Positions 36,453-44,939 of a stretch of DNA of 64,000 bases are shown piece after piece (within the stretch, counting starts at the first letter, position 1; each line of letters begins with the position of its first letter). A program made the translations under genes and the position numbers. The DNA is from Candidatus Copromonas faecavium (nom. illeg.) (GTDB taxonomy: Bacteria > Bacillota > Clostridia > Lachnospirales > Lachnospiraceae). Location: contig DVGC01000058.1 of assembly GCA_018712915.1 (NCBI GenBank), positions 53,091-117,090 on the forward strand. Reading direction: 5' to 3'. The notes beneath the pieces are model-generated. The model was not told the origin of the DNA. It searched no databases and saw nothing but the letters and a program-made list of their open reading frames with translations.

Positions 36453-37526
36453 TTATGACAGATACTCCTGCAGCAGCTCTCCCAGCAATTTTAAGTCTTC
36501 CTGATTCAGCTCCTTTTTTACCCGACCCGCCAGTGTCTTCTCCAAAACCTTTGGCTGGTTTTCCCGGCGTGACTGTTCCCGCCCTGCGGCAATCTGTTCC
36601 AGGCTCTGTCTTAGATGTTCAATACTCCTGGCAAGTTCATCTCCTTCCGCCTCCTCGGAAACAGCCGCCAGTTCCTGCCGGCCGCCTCCTTCAGCATCTT
36701 TCATTTCCTGCCCCCGGCTTCTCTGCAGCTCTTTCCCGCTGTCCTTTTTTCTTGAAAGGACGGAAAGCTTGGCTCCCGGCCGTTCTGTACGGGATTTTTC
36801 CATCCTCTCCTCCGGCTCCTTCTCCTCCGGCTGCTCTATATGAAAACGGCCTGTCCTGTCTCCGGACCCTTCCTCCTGGGAAACTTCTTCCCTGTTTTCA
36901 CCAGCCGCCGTCTCGCTGACGGCTCTCGCCGCCTGTCTGTCCGCTTCCCTGCCTCTGGACCTTAACAAACCGGCTGCTGCCTTTCCTCTCTTGTCATATT
37001 CAGCTGTTGTTTCCACATTTTTATAAAAATGAGGTGAGTTTTCCACATAATCCACCAAACAATCCGCCAGCTGCTGCCGTTTAAGCGCAATGTTGGCCCC
37101 ATTGTCCACCAGAACAAGAACCAGTCCCGCCAGCACTCCCATGGAACCGTAGAGCACAATATAATAAGAATCGCACCGGTACCAATAAGAGGCAAACGCC
37201 GCCGCGCCTCCGGCTAAAAAGCAAAGAATCATCGCCTGAAGAGACAGATTGTCCCAATGATCTAACGATACCCGCCAAAACTGAAATCCATATAGCTGTT
37301 TTTCTATGTAAGCGGCAGGATTTCTGATTCCATGACTCACCAGGAACAAATTCTCCGTTTTCTGCTTCAGTGCTTTCAGATTTTTATTCTTTGTCAGGGC
37401 CATGTTCCCTGTTTCTTTTATTAATCTTTTGTAGAGGCTGCTTGTTACCAGCTTGCTGATGATTCCCAGAACGCATATGGTGCCAAGGACATACAGCATT
37501 TTTCCTGTCTGTAAAAACTGCAACAT
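36453..37526 (-). CDS. Membrane protein with long charged C-terminal tail, unknown function
   Basis: 357 aa from the ATG at 37526 (GGGGAG six bases upstream). One transmembrane helix near residues 9-27 is followed by a basic cytoplasmic loop with TKNKNLKALKQKTENLFL, then two closely spaced helices near 95-140. Residues about 185-330 are a highly charged, Glu/Arg/Ser-rich disordered tail (READRQAARAVSE, EQPEEKEPEERMEK). The C-terminus returns to an ordered helix (LNQEDLKLLGELLQEYLS). The N-terminal part looks conserved in type with Lachnospiraceae proteins of unknown role. It could be a cytoplasmic-tail scaffold; I cannot assign a family. Confidence 0.6.
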   Translation of the reverse strand: MLQFLQTGKMLYVLGTICVLGIISKLVTSSLYKRLIKETGNMALTKNKNLKALKQKTENLFLVSHGIRNPAAYIEKQLYGFQFWRVSLDHWDNLSLQAMILCFLAGGAAAFASYWYRCDSYYIVLYGSMGVLAGLVLVLVDNGANIALKRQQLADCLVDYVENSPHFYKNVETTAEYDKRGKAAAGLLRSRGREADRQAARAVSETAAGENREEVSQEEGSGDRTGRFHIEQPEEKEPEERMEKSRTERPGAKLSVLSRKKDSGKELQRSRGQEMKDAEGGGRQELAAVSEEAEGDELARSIEHLRQSLEQIAAGREQSRRENQPKVLEKTLAGRVKKELNQEDLKLLGELLQEYLS

Positions 37527-37665
37527 AAAAAGCTCCCCTTTCTTCGTCCAGATGATTCCAGATGATGGTTCCAATTATAACCGCCTGGAATCATTTTGAG
37601 AAGGTTGAGGAACCGAAAATCGTTCGCCAAATAGCGGGGAAATTCGATTCTTAAGAGGTTGAGAA

Positions 37666-38364
37666 TCAGGCTGAAAGCCTCTTTGCCATAGCCGTTACCA
37701 GCTTTACAGAATGCTCTGCCGCCTTAGCTTCAAATTCTCCATAATCCATATGGGCACTGTCGTCCGCTTTATCCGAAATCGCCCGGATAATCAGATATGG
37801 AACATGGTTCAGATAGGCCGCCTGCGCAATGGCCGCCCCCTCCATTTCCGTACAGCAGGCATCGAACGTGTCATGAATCCACTGTTTTTTCTCCTTGCTG
37901 TCAATAAACTGGTCACCGCTGGCAACCCGGCCGGTAAAAATCTGAATATCCGGATTGGCCTCCTTACAGCAGGCGCGTGCAAGCTCCAGCAATGTCTCAT
38001 CCGCCGGAAATTCCTTAATTCCCATCTGGGGAATTTCCCCTGCCGGGTAACCAAAGCCGCCGGCATCCACATCATGCTGAACCGCTACGGTAGAAAGCAC
38101 AATATCTCCAATATTAATTTCCTTTTTTAAAGAACCCGCAACTCCCGTATTTACAATTGCATTGACCTGATACCGATCCACCAGAATCTGGCTGCAGATT
38201 CCCGCATTCACCTTTCCTATTCCAGACCGGACTGCCACAACCTCCAGTCCTTCCAGCACACCTTTATGAAATTCCATCCCGGCAACAGTCTGAATCTCCA
38301 CATCTGTCATCCGTTCATAAAGTGCTTGAACCTCAATTTCCATTGCTCCAATAATACCAAGCAT
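37666..38364 (-). CDS. mtnN: 5'-methylthioadenosine/S-adenosylhomocysteine nucleosidase
   Basis: 232 aa from the ATG at 38364 (AGGAGG ahead). It removes adenine from methylthioadenosine and S-adenosylhomocysteine, feeding methyl-cycle salvage and, where LuxS is present, AI-2 synthesis. Signatures: MLGIIGAMEIEV at the start with the catalytic Glu, VNTGVAGSL near residue 75, MEGAAIAQAAY with substrate-binding Met-Glu, and the catalytic Asp in RAISDKADD. Length is standard. Confidence 0.95.
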   Translation of the reverse strand: MLGIIGAMEIEVQALYERMTDVEIQTVAGMEFHKGVLEGLEVVAVRSGIGKVNAGICSQILVDRYQVNAIVNTGVAGSLKKEINIGDIVLSTVAVQHDVDAGGFGYPAGEIPQMGIKEFPADETLLELARACCKEANPDIQIFTGRVASGDQFIDSKEKKQWIHDTFDACCTEMEGAAIAQAAYLNHVPYLIIRAISDKADDSAHMDYGEFEAKAAEHSVKLVTAMAKRLSA

Positions 38365-38454
38365 GCAAAAACCTCCTGTCTGCTGCAATCTATAATTATG
38401 ACACGCCGTTCCTGAAGTCAGCAAAAATACCCCTGCCGCTGCCTTCCCTGACAA

Positions 38455-38712
38455 CTATTCTGTGCTTTCATAGCAGCAGTTCCGTTTATTCCGGCCGCTG
38501 CCATAAATCATTCTTTTTTAACAGCTCCATTATACGGGATGAGCAGTGGAAACGCAACCAAAGGCTTAATTTTTATTTTCCCATCAGATAGCACGGCTGA
38601 TTTTCTCTCTTTCGTCGCTCCGCATTTGGCTCTTCCCCGCCATATCAGCTCCATTCATCCTTCTAAGGAACCTTCGCTTTCTGCTGCATGTTTTACTCTG
38701 CCTTCTGTTCTC
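38455..38712. other. Intergenic region between mtnN and the TSCPD gene
   Basis: The 440-bp divergent gap between mtnN and the TSCPD gene holds the promoters for both. The plus-strand promoter is listed separately. I see no ORF with a ribosome binding site and no known riboswitch. Confidence 0.35.
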
Positions 38713-38742
38713 TTGACAAGGTATGAAAAAAACAGGTATAAT
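38713..38742 (+). promoter_or_regulatory. Predicted sigma-A promoter for the TSCPD gene
   Basis: TTGACA (38713-38718), 18 bases, TATAAT (38737-38742): both hexamers match consensus. The leader is about 55 bases. Confidence 0.8.
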
Positions 38743-38805
38743 CAGATTCGTTGAAAATAAGATCCGGCTTCGGCCAGAATGTTACAGGAACGGAGGAATT
38801 TATTT

Positions 38806-39060
38806 ATGGTATACCAGACACAGGGAACCTGTTCACGAGAGATCTCTTTCGATGTAGAAGGAAATAAGTTAAAAAATGTCTCCTTCAAAGGAGGATGTAA
38901 CGGAAATCTGAAAGGTATCGGAAAACTGGTAGAAGGAATGGATATTGACGAAGTAATCAACCGTGTGGAAGGTATTCAGTGTGGTGCCCGTCCGACTTCA
39001 TGTCCGGATCAGCTTGCCCGGGCTCTGAAGCAGTATAAAGCCGAGCACGCATCTAACTAA
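38806..39060 (+). CDS. TSCPD domain protein, TIGR03905 type
   Basis: 84 aa from the ATG at 38806 (GGAGG nine bases upstream). The protein is one small TSCPD domain: a conserved Cys in TCSREI, FKGGCNGNLKGI in the middle, IQCGARPTSCPDQLARAL at the end. TSCPD domains otherwise occur at the C-terminus of class II ribonucleotide reductases; free-standing copies are widespread in clostridia and their role is not settled. The conserved Cys pattern suggests metal binding. It is monocistronic with a consensus promoter. Confidence 0.88.
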   Translation: MVYQTQGTCSREISFDVEGNKLKNVSFKGGCNGNLKGIGKLVEGMDIDEVINRVEGIQCGARPTSCPDQLARALKQYKAEHASN

Positions 39061-39133
39061 AGTCAGACTCTTTTTATCGGCAAGGGACCTGTATTGCATC
39101 ATCGATTAGTCCTGTTAATTTTATCGTGCCATT

Positions 39134-39190
39134 GTCAGTTCTGTGAATATTGATGCGATAATATTAATGTTTAGCATTGACAGAACTTAC
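39134..39190. repeat. Near-perfect 15-bp inverted repeat downstream of TSCPD gene
   Basis: GTCAGTTCTGTGAAT (39134-39148) pairs with ATTGACAGAACTTAC (39176-39190) in 13 of 15 positions across 27 AT-rich bases that contain two AATATT boxes. It may be a remnant of a small mobile element or a regulatory palindrome. Confidence 0.4.
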
Positions 39191-39258
39191 ATTATAAATT
39201 TCAAACCATTTTTTCAAATATGTACGTAAACTTTTGTCCATACCGTTTCAAGGAAACA

Positions 39259-39285
39259 GCCCCGGTGTATCACTCCGGGGCTGCC
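39259..39285. terminator. GC-rich hairpin between convergent genes
   Basis: CAGCCCCGG pairs with CCGGGGCTG across nine bases. It lies in the 367-bp gap between the TSCPD gene and the DUF6147-like gene. U-runs are weak, so terminator function is likely but not certain. Confidence 0.5.
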
Positions 39286-39427
39286 GCTTCTTATCGAATT
39301 TGTTCTGTCAGTAAATATTCAATTCATGTGTAGTTTAACAGTAGAATCTCTGAGTGACTATTCTCCATAGACCATCTCCTCTGCTGTTATATTTATCATA
39401 TATAATAGGCCTAATTATATAATGATT

Positions 39428-39943
39428 TTAGTTGGTCAGTTCAACGCCATCCGTTCCAGATGACAATGTTTCCGTCTGAGAACCAAGGCGAACCAGATGA
39501 AGTCCGCGGGCGCGGTATTCTCTGTTTACAGCACAGCCGTCAACCTCCAGCTCCACCGTGTAGGAATACAATTCACCGCCATTTTCTGACTTGGTAGTTT
39601 CAAACTCCCAGTCCTCAATCTGAACCCAGTCGTTCAGGCTATTATTCCACTGATCCAGATATAACGTCTGGGCAATCCTGTCCACGTTTTTATGGGCATA
39701 TGTTTCGATGCAGAGATAAAGAGTTCCGTCTCCATTATCACGAATATCCACAATGCCAGTGGAAATAATGTTGCCTCTTAAAACACTGCGTGTCTCATCC
39801 TCAATGTTTTTCACACATTTTGACGGGACACTTCCCCTGCGTTCCGATGTGATTGTACCGTTCACCGATGCCGCAAGAGCGCTGAAAGAAAACAGCATTG
39901 CAAAAATCGTGGTAAAGCAGAATAATTGTTTCAGTTTTTTCAT
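39428..39943 (-). CDS. Secreted protein, DUF6147-like
   Basis: 171 aa with a clear Sec signal peptide (residues 1-24, KKLKQ then a hydrophobic core ending ALAA). The mature part is beta-rich with VLRGNIISTGIVDIRDNGDGTLYL and IQTLYLDQWNNS-like strands (seen as AQTLYLDQWNNS). It resembles the DUF6147 family of small secreted proteins of gut clostridia; the match is from memory. It lacks an anchor and is probably released. It follows a putative anti-sigma gene on the same strand by 55 bp, so it may belong to the same regulon. Confidence 0.55.
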   Translation of the reverse strand: MKKLKQLFCFTTIFAMLFSFSALAASVNGTITSERRGSVPSKCVKNIEDETRSVLRGNIISTGIVDIRDNGDGTLYLCIETYAHKNVDRIAQTLYLDQWNNSLNDWVQIEDWEFETTKSENGGELYSYTVELEVDGCAVNREYRARGLHLVRLGSQTETLSSGTDGVELTN

Positions 39944-39998
39944 TTGTAAATACCTCCTTTACTAATATAAACGCAAAAAGAAAGTCATTTGTGACAGA

Positions 39999-40904
39999 TT
40001 ACAAATAAAAATTTTCAATTATTTTAACAAATTCCTCTTCCGGCAAGATACCTGAAAAATAATACAAATTGTCTTCAGCTATAATCATTGCCTCATATTC
40101 CACTTCTCCATTTTCAAGCATATTTCCAAAATATTCAATTTCTATGTCCAGCCACTGATTAAATATTGTCCCTTCTTCTTTTCTATCAGAGTCAATACCT
40201 ATGGAATTATTACCTGAACTTCTATTTGCATATAAAGTAATTATATTTTCATCATATAAAAAATAAATAGTGGCCCCGCTTCTTTTTAATATTATATCTT
40301 TAAAAAGCAACTTTGATGGGCAATACCCCAGCTTTAATGGTTCAATATTTAAGTCATCTTTAATTTGTAAGTAAGCATCTTCAAGCTTGGAAACGCCTCG
40401 TCTATTAAGATCATTATTGACGACATTATTAACAATATTCACTTGTACACGATTTCTGCGGCTACTAAAGAAGTTGCTCCTCTCTCCAATTGCCGTTATC
40501 CCCAGCGCAATCATAAATACAGCCACCAGAGCTGCCGATAAAAACAGCTTCCTTCTGCCTGACAGGACTGATTTCTTTTTAGGTCCAGCAGGCGCGTCCA
40601 TCTCTGTATCCTCAATGTCGGTTTTTCTGATTTCCACAACAGCCGGCAGCTTTTCGTTCTCTCTATCTTCTTCGTTTCCTTCTCCTTTATCATTCTGAGC
40701 TGCTTCTTCTGCAGCCTTGCGCTCCATTAACTTTTGAAAAATTCGTTTCTCCGCTCCGGGAAAGTCTGTCTCTTTGAGGGAGTCTTCTGCATCTTCCAGT
40801 TTCCGTAAAAGCTGTTCGTCCGAATATCCATATGCTTTTTGAAGACATTCCCGGATTTCCCTATCTTCACGACTTTCCAGGTCTGACATCTGCTGACACC
40901 TCAT
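39999..40904 (-). CDS. Putative membrane anti-sigma factor, DUF4367-like
   Basis: 301 aa. Residues 1-115 are cytoplasmic, highly charged and predicted helical, starting SDLESREDREIRECL. One transmembrane helix (about 118-140, RKLFLSAALVAVFMIALG) follows. The outer part of about 150 residues contains SKLEDAYLQIKDDLNI and GYCPSKLLF and ends FVKIIENFYL, like DUF4367 domains on regulators of ECF-type sigma factors. A sigma-70 family gene lies 1.15 kb upstream on the same strand, separated by an opposite-strand murG. The pairing is inferred from type and neighbourhood. Confidence 0.5.
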   Translation of the reverse strand: MRCQQMSDLESREDREIRECLQKAYGYSDEQLLRKLEDAEDSLKETDFPGAEKRIFQKLMERKAAEEAAQNDKGEGNEEDRENEKLPAVVEIRKTDIEDTEMDAPAGPKKKSVLSGRRKLFLSAALVAVFMIALGITAIGERSNFFSSRRNRVQVNIVNNVVNNDLNRRGVSKLEDAYLQIKDDLNIEPLKLGYCPSKLLFKDIILKRSGATIYFLYDENIITLYANRSSGNNSIGIDSDRKEEGTIFNQWLDIEIEYFGNMLENGEVEYEAMIIAEDNLYYFSGILPEEEFVKIIENFYL

Positions 40905-40926
40905 TTCTTCCTTTCCCTTTTAGGGG

Positions 40927-40957
40927 TTGACTTTTTTTTGCGAACCGTTACTATAAA
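40927..40957 (+). promoter_or_regulatory. Predicted promoter for the murG-family gene
   Basis: TTGACT (40927-40932) with TACTAT (40949-40954, 16-base spacer) or TATAAA (40952-40957, 19-base spacer). The leader is about 35 bases. Confidence 0.5.
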
Positions 40958-40993
40958 AATAGTCCGTGTATCTGATTATCTGGAGGATTTAAT

Positions 40994-42067
40994 ATGAAAA
41001 CCATCATTCTTACCGGCGGCGGAACAGCCGGTCACGTTACCCCCAATCTCGCATTGCTTCCTTCTCTGAAAGAAGCAGGTTATGACATACGTTACATTGG
41101 CTCCTACCACGGCATTGAGCGGAAACTAATCGAAGCTGCTGGAATCCCATATGATGGAATTTCTTCCGGCAAACTGCGCAGATATTTCGATTTAAAAAAC
41201 TTCACCGATCCGCTCCGGGTTCTGAAAGGTTATGGAGAAGCCAGAAAACTTCTGAAAAAATATAAACCGGATATTATCTTCTCAAAAGGAGGATTTGTCG
41301 CTGTACCTGTAGTGCTTGCTGCAAAGCATTACCGAATCCCCGTCATCATTCACGAATCTGATATGACTCCGGGGCTGGCCAATAAACTTTGCATTCCTTC
41401 TGCAAAAAAGGTGTGTTGCAATTTTCCGGAAACTCTGCAGTATCTTCCAAAAGACAAAGCGGTTCTTACCGGTTCTCCTATTCGGGAGGATCTGCTGACA
41501 GGCGACAGACTGGCAGGGCTCCAGTACACTCATCTTTCTGCCAGCAGACCAATTATCCTCGTAATCGGAGGAAGTCTGGGATCTGTCAAAGTCAACACTG
41601 CAATCCGCAGAATTCTCCCGAAACTTTTGGACTCATTCCAGGTGGTTCACATCTGCGGCAAAGGAAATCTGGATGACTCCCTAATCGGCACTCCTGGATA
41701 CGTCCAATATGAATATGTAGATAAACCTCTGAAACATTTGTTTGCTGCTGCTGATTTAGCCGTTTCCCGAGCTGGAGCGAACTCCATTTGTGAACTCCTC
41801 GCTCTTCGCAAGCCCAATATCCTGATTCCGTTATCAGCCTCAGCCAGCCGCGGCGACCAGATTTTGAATGCCCGTTCCTTCGCAGCACAGGGATTTTCCG
41901 CGGTTCTTGAAGAAGAACAAATGACAGACGAAACCCTGTTTGAACTTATTCAAAACACATATGAAAATCGGCGTCATTTTATAGAGGCAATGGAAAAAAG
42001 TCATCTGAATAACGCAATCGAAACCATTATGGCACTAATCAATTCCTGTTCTGCTCATCAGGACTGA
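40994..42067 (+). CDS. murG: MurG-family UDP-GlcNAc transferase, orphan copy
   Basis: 357 aa, full length for MurG, which adds GlcNAc to lipid I to make lipid II on the inner membrane face. Signatures: GGGTAGHVTPNLAL at residues 8-21, FSKGGFVAVPVVLAA near 98, VIGGSLGSVKVN in the UDP-sugar domain, and SRAGANSICELLAL with the conserved Glu. The acceptor loop reads HESD rather than the HEQN of E. coli MurG, a variant I associate with Firmicute MurG2-type proteins. It sits outside any division cluster, and its end overlaps the sigma factor gene by 10 bp in convergent orientation. It may be the only or a second murG. Confidence 0.85.
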   Translation: MKTIILTGGGTAGHVTPNLALLPSLKEAGYDIRYIGSYHGIERKLIEAAGIPYDGISSGKLRRYFDLKNFTDPLRVLKGYGEARKLLKKYKPDIIFSKGGFVAVPVVLAAKHYRIPVIIHESDMTPGLANKLCIPSAKKVCCNFPETLQYLPKDKAVLTGSPIREDLLTGDRLAGLQYTHLSASRPIILVIGGSLGSVKVNTAIRRILPKLLDSFQVVHICGKGNLDDSLIGTPGYVQYEYVDKPLKHLFAAADLAVSRAGANSICELLALRKPNILIPLSASASRGDQILNARSFAAQGFSAVLEEEQMTDETLFELIQNTYENRRHFIEAMEKSHLNNAIETIMALINSCSAHQD

Positions 42068-42594
42068 TTCCAGCGGTCCTTCAGCTTTTCTTTCAGGTAT
42101 TTTCTTGCTCTTGAAATCCGGGAACGGCATACGTCTCCCGTGATTTCAAGGCGTTCACAAATTTCACTGACTGACAGTTCTTCGATAAAGTACATGACTG
42201 CAACATCTCTCCATTCCTTTTTCATTCCATCCATACAGCGAATAATATCTCTGTAATTTTCGTCTGTGACCATCTGGTGAAGTGGGTCATGCTCCGGGGA
42301 GTCCATTAAAAGCTCCATTTCGTCAGCACTCTCCTCGCTTTCCATCATTTTTGCTCTTTTCCTTTTTCTGAACAGGTCAATACACTTATTTTCCACGATG
42401 CGGGCGAGCATGGCTTTCGTTTCTATTTCACTCAACTTGCCGAAATGTTTGGAACGGTAAAAGGACCAGAATGCCTCCATAACGACATCTTCCACATCAT
42501 CGTATGGAATGCCTTTGTTATAGGCCATCTTCATATACATCTTCGCATATTTCTCAATCAGCTCCTGCAGCAAATCTTCCTTATTCTGCAGCAT
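42058..42594 (-). CDS. RNA polymerase sigma-70 family factor (ECF-like)
   Basis: 178 aa from the ATG at 42594 (AAGGAG five bases upstream). Region 2 is visible at about residues 15-85 (YAKMYMKMAYNKGIPYDDVEDVVMEAFWSFY, then NKCIDLFRKRKR). Region 4 has a helix-turn-helix (ELSVSEICERLEITGDVCRSRISRARKYLKEKL). An acidic linker separates them. It should direct transcription of a small regulon, probably restrained by the membrane protein encoded at 39999-40904. The HIT protein gene ends 27 bp upstream, so it may be transcribed with the rhomboid-HIT unit. Confidence 0.88.
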   Translation of the reverse strand: MLQNKEDLLQELIEKYAKMYMKMAYNKGIPYDDVEDVVMEAFWSFYRSKHFGKLSEIETKAMLARIVENKCIDLFRKRKRAKMMESEESADEMELLMDSPEHDPLHQMVTDENYRDIIRCMDGMKKEWRDVAVMYFIEELSVSEICERLEITGDVCRSRISRARKYLKEKLKDRWNQS

Positions 42595-42621
42595 AGTAAC
42601 TCCTTGGTGAGACAAAAGGAG

Positions 42622-43044
42622 TTACAAAGCAGCCCGGATTTTGCCGGCTGTTTCCTCCAGCGCCTCCGGTGTTTCGCTGCCAGGTGTCCATGAAACAATT
42701 TTCGGTCCTCCGGCATAACGTGGAATAATGTGTACATGGAAATGGAATACGGTCTGTCCAGCCTCTTCTCCATTATTCTGCACCAGATTAAACCCGGCGC
42801 AGCCCAAAGATTTTTTCATTGCTTCTCCTACTTTTCTGCATACAGGCAAAACCTTTTCTGCCACGCTGTCATCCAGCTCACATAAATCTTTAAAGTGTTC
42901 CTTCGGTATCAAAAGTGCATGCCCTTTTGATGCAGGCCCCATATCAAGAATGACCCGAAAATTTCCATCCTCGTAAACTGTAGCGGACGAAATTTCTCCA
43001 TTGGCAATCTTACAGAAAATGCAGTTATCGTTTTTCATAATCAT
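42622..43044 (-). CDS. HIT family nucleotide-binding protein
   Basis: 140 aa. The zinc pair CIFCKI lies near residue 8 and the histidine triad HFHVHIIPR near residue 100, as in Hint-type AMP-lysine hydrolases or dinucleotide hydrolases. Two closely spaced starts (43044 and 43038) share one GGAGGG site. It overlaps the end of the rhomboid gene by 20 bp and is probably translated in coupling with it. Confidence 0.93.
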   Translation of the reverse strand: MIMKNDNCIFCKIANGEISSATVYEDGNFRVILDMGPASKGHALLIPKEHFKDLCELDDSVAEKVLPVCRKVGEAMKKSLGCAGFNLVQNNGEEAGQTVFHFHVHIIPRYAGGPKIVSWTPGSETPEALEETAGKIRAAL

Positions 43045-43651
43045 CTACCCTCCATGTTTTATGGCCTATTGGCCTTCTGTACAAAAGCATCCCAAGCAAA
43101 AAACCAAAAATCAGTCCTGATATATGGGCTGTATTATCCACTCCCGTACTGGTATAACCAAAGTACAGGGAAAAGGCTATCATAATAACAAGCTGCCTTG
43201 TGCTTAAATCTTCCAGCTTTCCTTTATTTGCGATGACAAGATAAAGCAAACCGCCTATCACTCCAAAAATTGCTCCTGAAGCCCCCGCAGAAATCACCAT
43301 GGAATCCGGTTCTCTTAACAGCATTGAAATTGTATTCGCTCCAATACCGGAAATCAGATAAAGAATCAGGTATCGGACATGCCCGAGAGCCCGTTCCAGC
43401 GGTTCTCCCATAACAAAAAGAACCAGCATATTATTGATAAGATGGTCGATCCCAAAATGCATAAACATCGCGGTAAAGAGACGGTAATACTGCCCTCCTT
43501 CCAGAACAGCAGGCGCAAGCATTGCACCTTTTGTATACATAAAATACGCATTCTCAGAAGAACCGGCAATTTCCAGATATAAAAAAACCAGCACATTCAG
43601 CGCTATCAGCAGCCTGTTTACATATACCTTTCCACCAGAGCTGTCTCCCAT
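43025..43651 (-). CDS. Rhomboid family intramembrane serine protease
   Basis: 208 aa, about six transmembrane helices. The catalytic Ser lies in GASGAIFG and the His in NTAHISGL; the oxyanion-side motif HFGIDHLINNMLVLFVMG is also intact. It should cleave membrane proteins within the bilayer. No ribosomal or zinc-finger extension is present, so it is a minimal bacterial form. First gene of a unit with HIT and perhaps the sigma factor. Confidence 0.93.
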   Translation of the reverse strand: MGDSSGGKVYVNRLLIALNVLVFLYLEIAGSSENAYFMYTKGAMLAPAVLEGGQYYRLFTAMFMHFGIDHLINNMLVLFVMGEPLERALGHVRYLILYLISGIGANTISMLLREPDSMVISAGASGAIFGVIGGLLYLVIANKGKLEDLSTRQLVIMIAFSLYFGYTSTGVDNTAHISGLIFGFLLGMLLYRRPIGHKTWRVDDYEKR

Positions 43652-43676
43652 TATTTCCGTCCTTTCAATCAGCCAA

Positions 43677-43705
43677 AGTATAGCATGTTTTTATAAACGC
43701 CGCAA
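43677..43705 (-). promoter_or_regulatory. Predicted sigma-A promoter for the rhomboid-HIT unit
   Basis: Minus strand TTGCGG (43700-43705), 17 bases, TATACT (43677-43682), ending about 25 bp ahead of the rhomboid ATG. Confidence 0.6.
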
Positions 43706-43740
43706 GAATCCGGCATTGGACTCCCTTACTCCGGCTGCAT

Positions 43741-44841
43741 CTATTTCATCACGCCAAGTCCTTTGGCTACAATTGAAATAAAGTCCTGAACGTTCGTTAC
43801 AATGGTTGTGGCAGAAAGGCTTCCTCTGTCCAGAAGTTTATTTACTACAAATTCATCTGCATCGACCGTATAAAGGTACAGCGGCCGGATGCTTCCATCA
43901 GGCATTACGCGGAAAGAAGGTGTCATATTGCCTGTGGCAATGGTATGGAGCATGGTGGCAAGGCAAATCACACATGTTGCCGGACGTATCATGCTGCGCA
44001 TGGCTCCCTGCCCAGTATACGCATCTCCTATAACTTCCGGAAGCGGACCGTCATCACGGATAGAACCGGTTAACACAAAGGGAACCTTATTTTTCACACA
44101 GCTGTAAATAATTCCATTATCAATATGATAATCCTCAATAAACTGTTCTATGGATCCGCTTCTTCTCACCTTGTTAATGACATCCAGGTGATTATAATGT
44201 CCGTTAGGCTGTGTTTTCTGTGTATAAATGTCCTGTCCAAGCGCAGTATGAAGAAGCGCGCCTTCCAGATCGTGTGTGGCCAGGGCATTTCCAGCCATCA
44301 GGCCATGAGCATATCCGTTTTCAATCAGAGACTGCATTGCGTTCCTTGCATCAAAATCAAAAGAAAATGCCGGTCCCATGACCCATACGATGTTTCCATG
44401 TTCCTTTTCGTATTTTAAAAGCTCAAACAGGCGATCATAATCCCTGGCATAAGATGTTTCTCTGCTCCGGCCCTGGCGGAATACAAATTTGTCTTCCGTT
44501 TCATTTTCGTCTGACTGAAATCCAGTGGTATGAACATAAATTCCCTCACTGCAATTCTCGCTCCGTCCCAGAATAACATGATCTCCCTCTTTCAGATTCC
44601 TGTTTTCCACGACCTCCAGGTGGCCATCCGGGCAAATCACGACGCTGGAGTCCATCCGGCTTTCTTTCGCAAGTATCCACTCGCCATTTATCTTAAAATA
44701 CTCCGGATACATGGAGGTACTATGAAAATACTCCGGAGCCACTCCGTCCATTTCTACAGCTTCCCAGCGTACTTCAGGCGCATTTGTAAACTGCGGAAGC
44801 GAAAAATCCGGCTCATGATATTTTGGCAGTTCAAATTTCAT
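43741..44841 (-). CDS. TIGR00300-type LOR/SDH domain protein (ornithine cyclodeaminase-like)
   Basis: 366 aa. The C-terminal two thirds match the LOR/SDH domain proteins of the TIGR00300 group: VMGPAFSFDFDARNAMQ, GNALATHDLEGALLHTALG, the H-x-x-L-x-x-I-N segment, VPFVLTGSIRDDGPLPEVIGD and LATMLHTIATGNMTPS. An archaeal member has been described as an ornithine cyclodeaminase that uses NAD, and the same domain is fused to arginine dihydrolase in cyanobacteria. Here it is free-standing with a short N-terminal domain. The likely substrate is an amino acid such as ornithine. It stands alone, with AGGAGG ahead of the ATG. Confidence 0.75.
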   Translation of the reverse strand: MKFELPKYHEPDFSLPQFTNAPEVRWEAVEMDGVAPEYFHSTSMYPEYFKINGEWILAKESRMDSSVVICPDGHLEVVENRNLKEGDHVILGRSENCSEGIYVHTTGFQSDENETEDKFVFRQGRSRETSYARDYDRLFELLKYEKEHGNIVWVMGPAFSFDFDARNAMQSLIENGYAHGLMAGNALATHDLEGALLHTALGQDIYTQKTQPNGHYNHLDVINKVRRSGSIEQFIEDYHIDNGIIYSCVKNKVPFVLTGSIRDDGPLPEVIGDAYTGQGAMRSMIRPATCVICLATMLHTIATGNMTPSFRVMPDGSIRPLYLYTVDADEFVVNKLLDRGSLSATTIVTNVQDFISIVAKGLGVMK

Positions 44842-44904
44842 GTCAAGTCCTCCTTTTGTTTCTTATTATTTTAATCATATCTTAAAAAGGAAGAAATGAC
44901 TACC

Positions 44905-44925
44905 CCCAGCGAAAAAATTGCTGGG
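44905..44925. terminator. Weak hairpin after FHA/DUF6382 gene
   Basis: CCCAGC pairs with GCTGGG across nine bases, 15 bp past the FHA gene stop. U-rich sequence follows only at a distance on the minus strand. Confidence 0.35.
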
Positions 44926-44939
44926 AAAAATTGATACTA

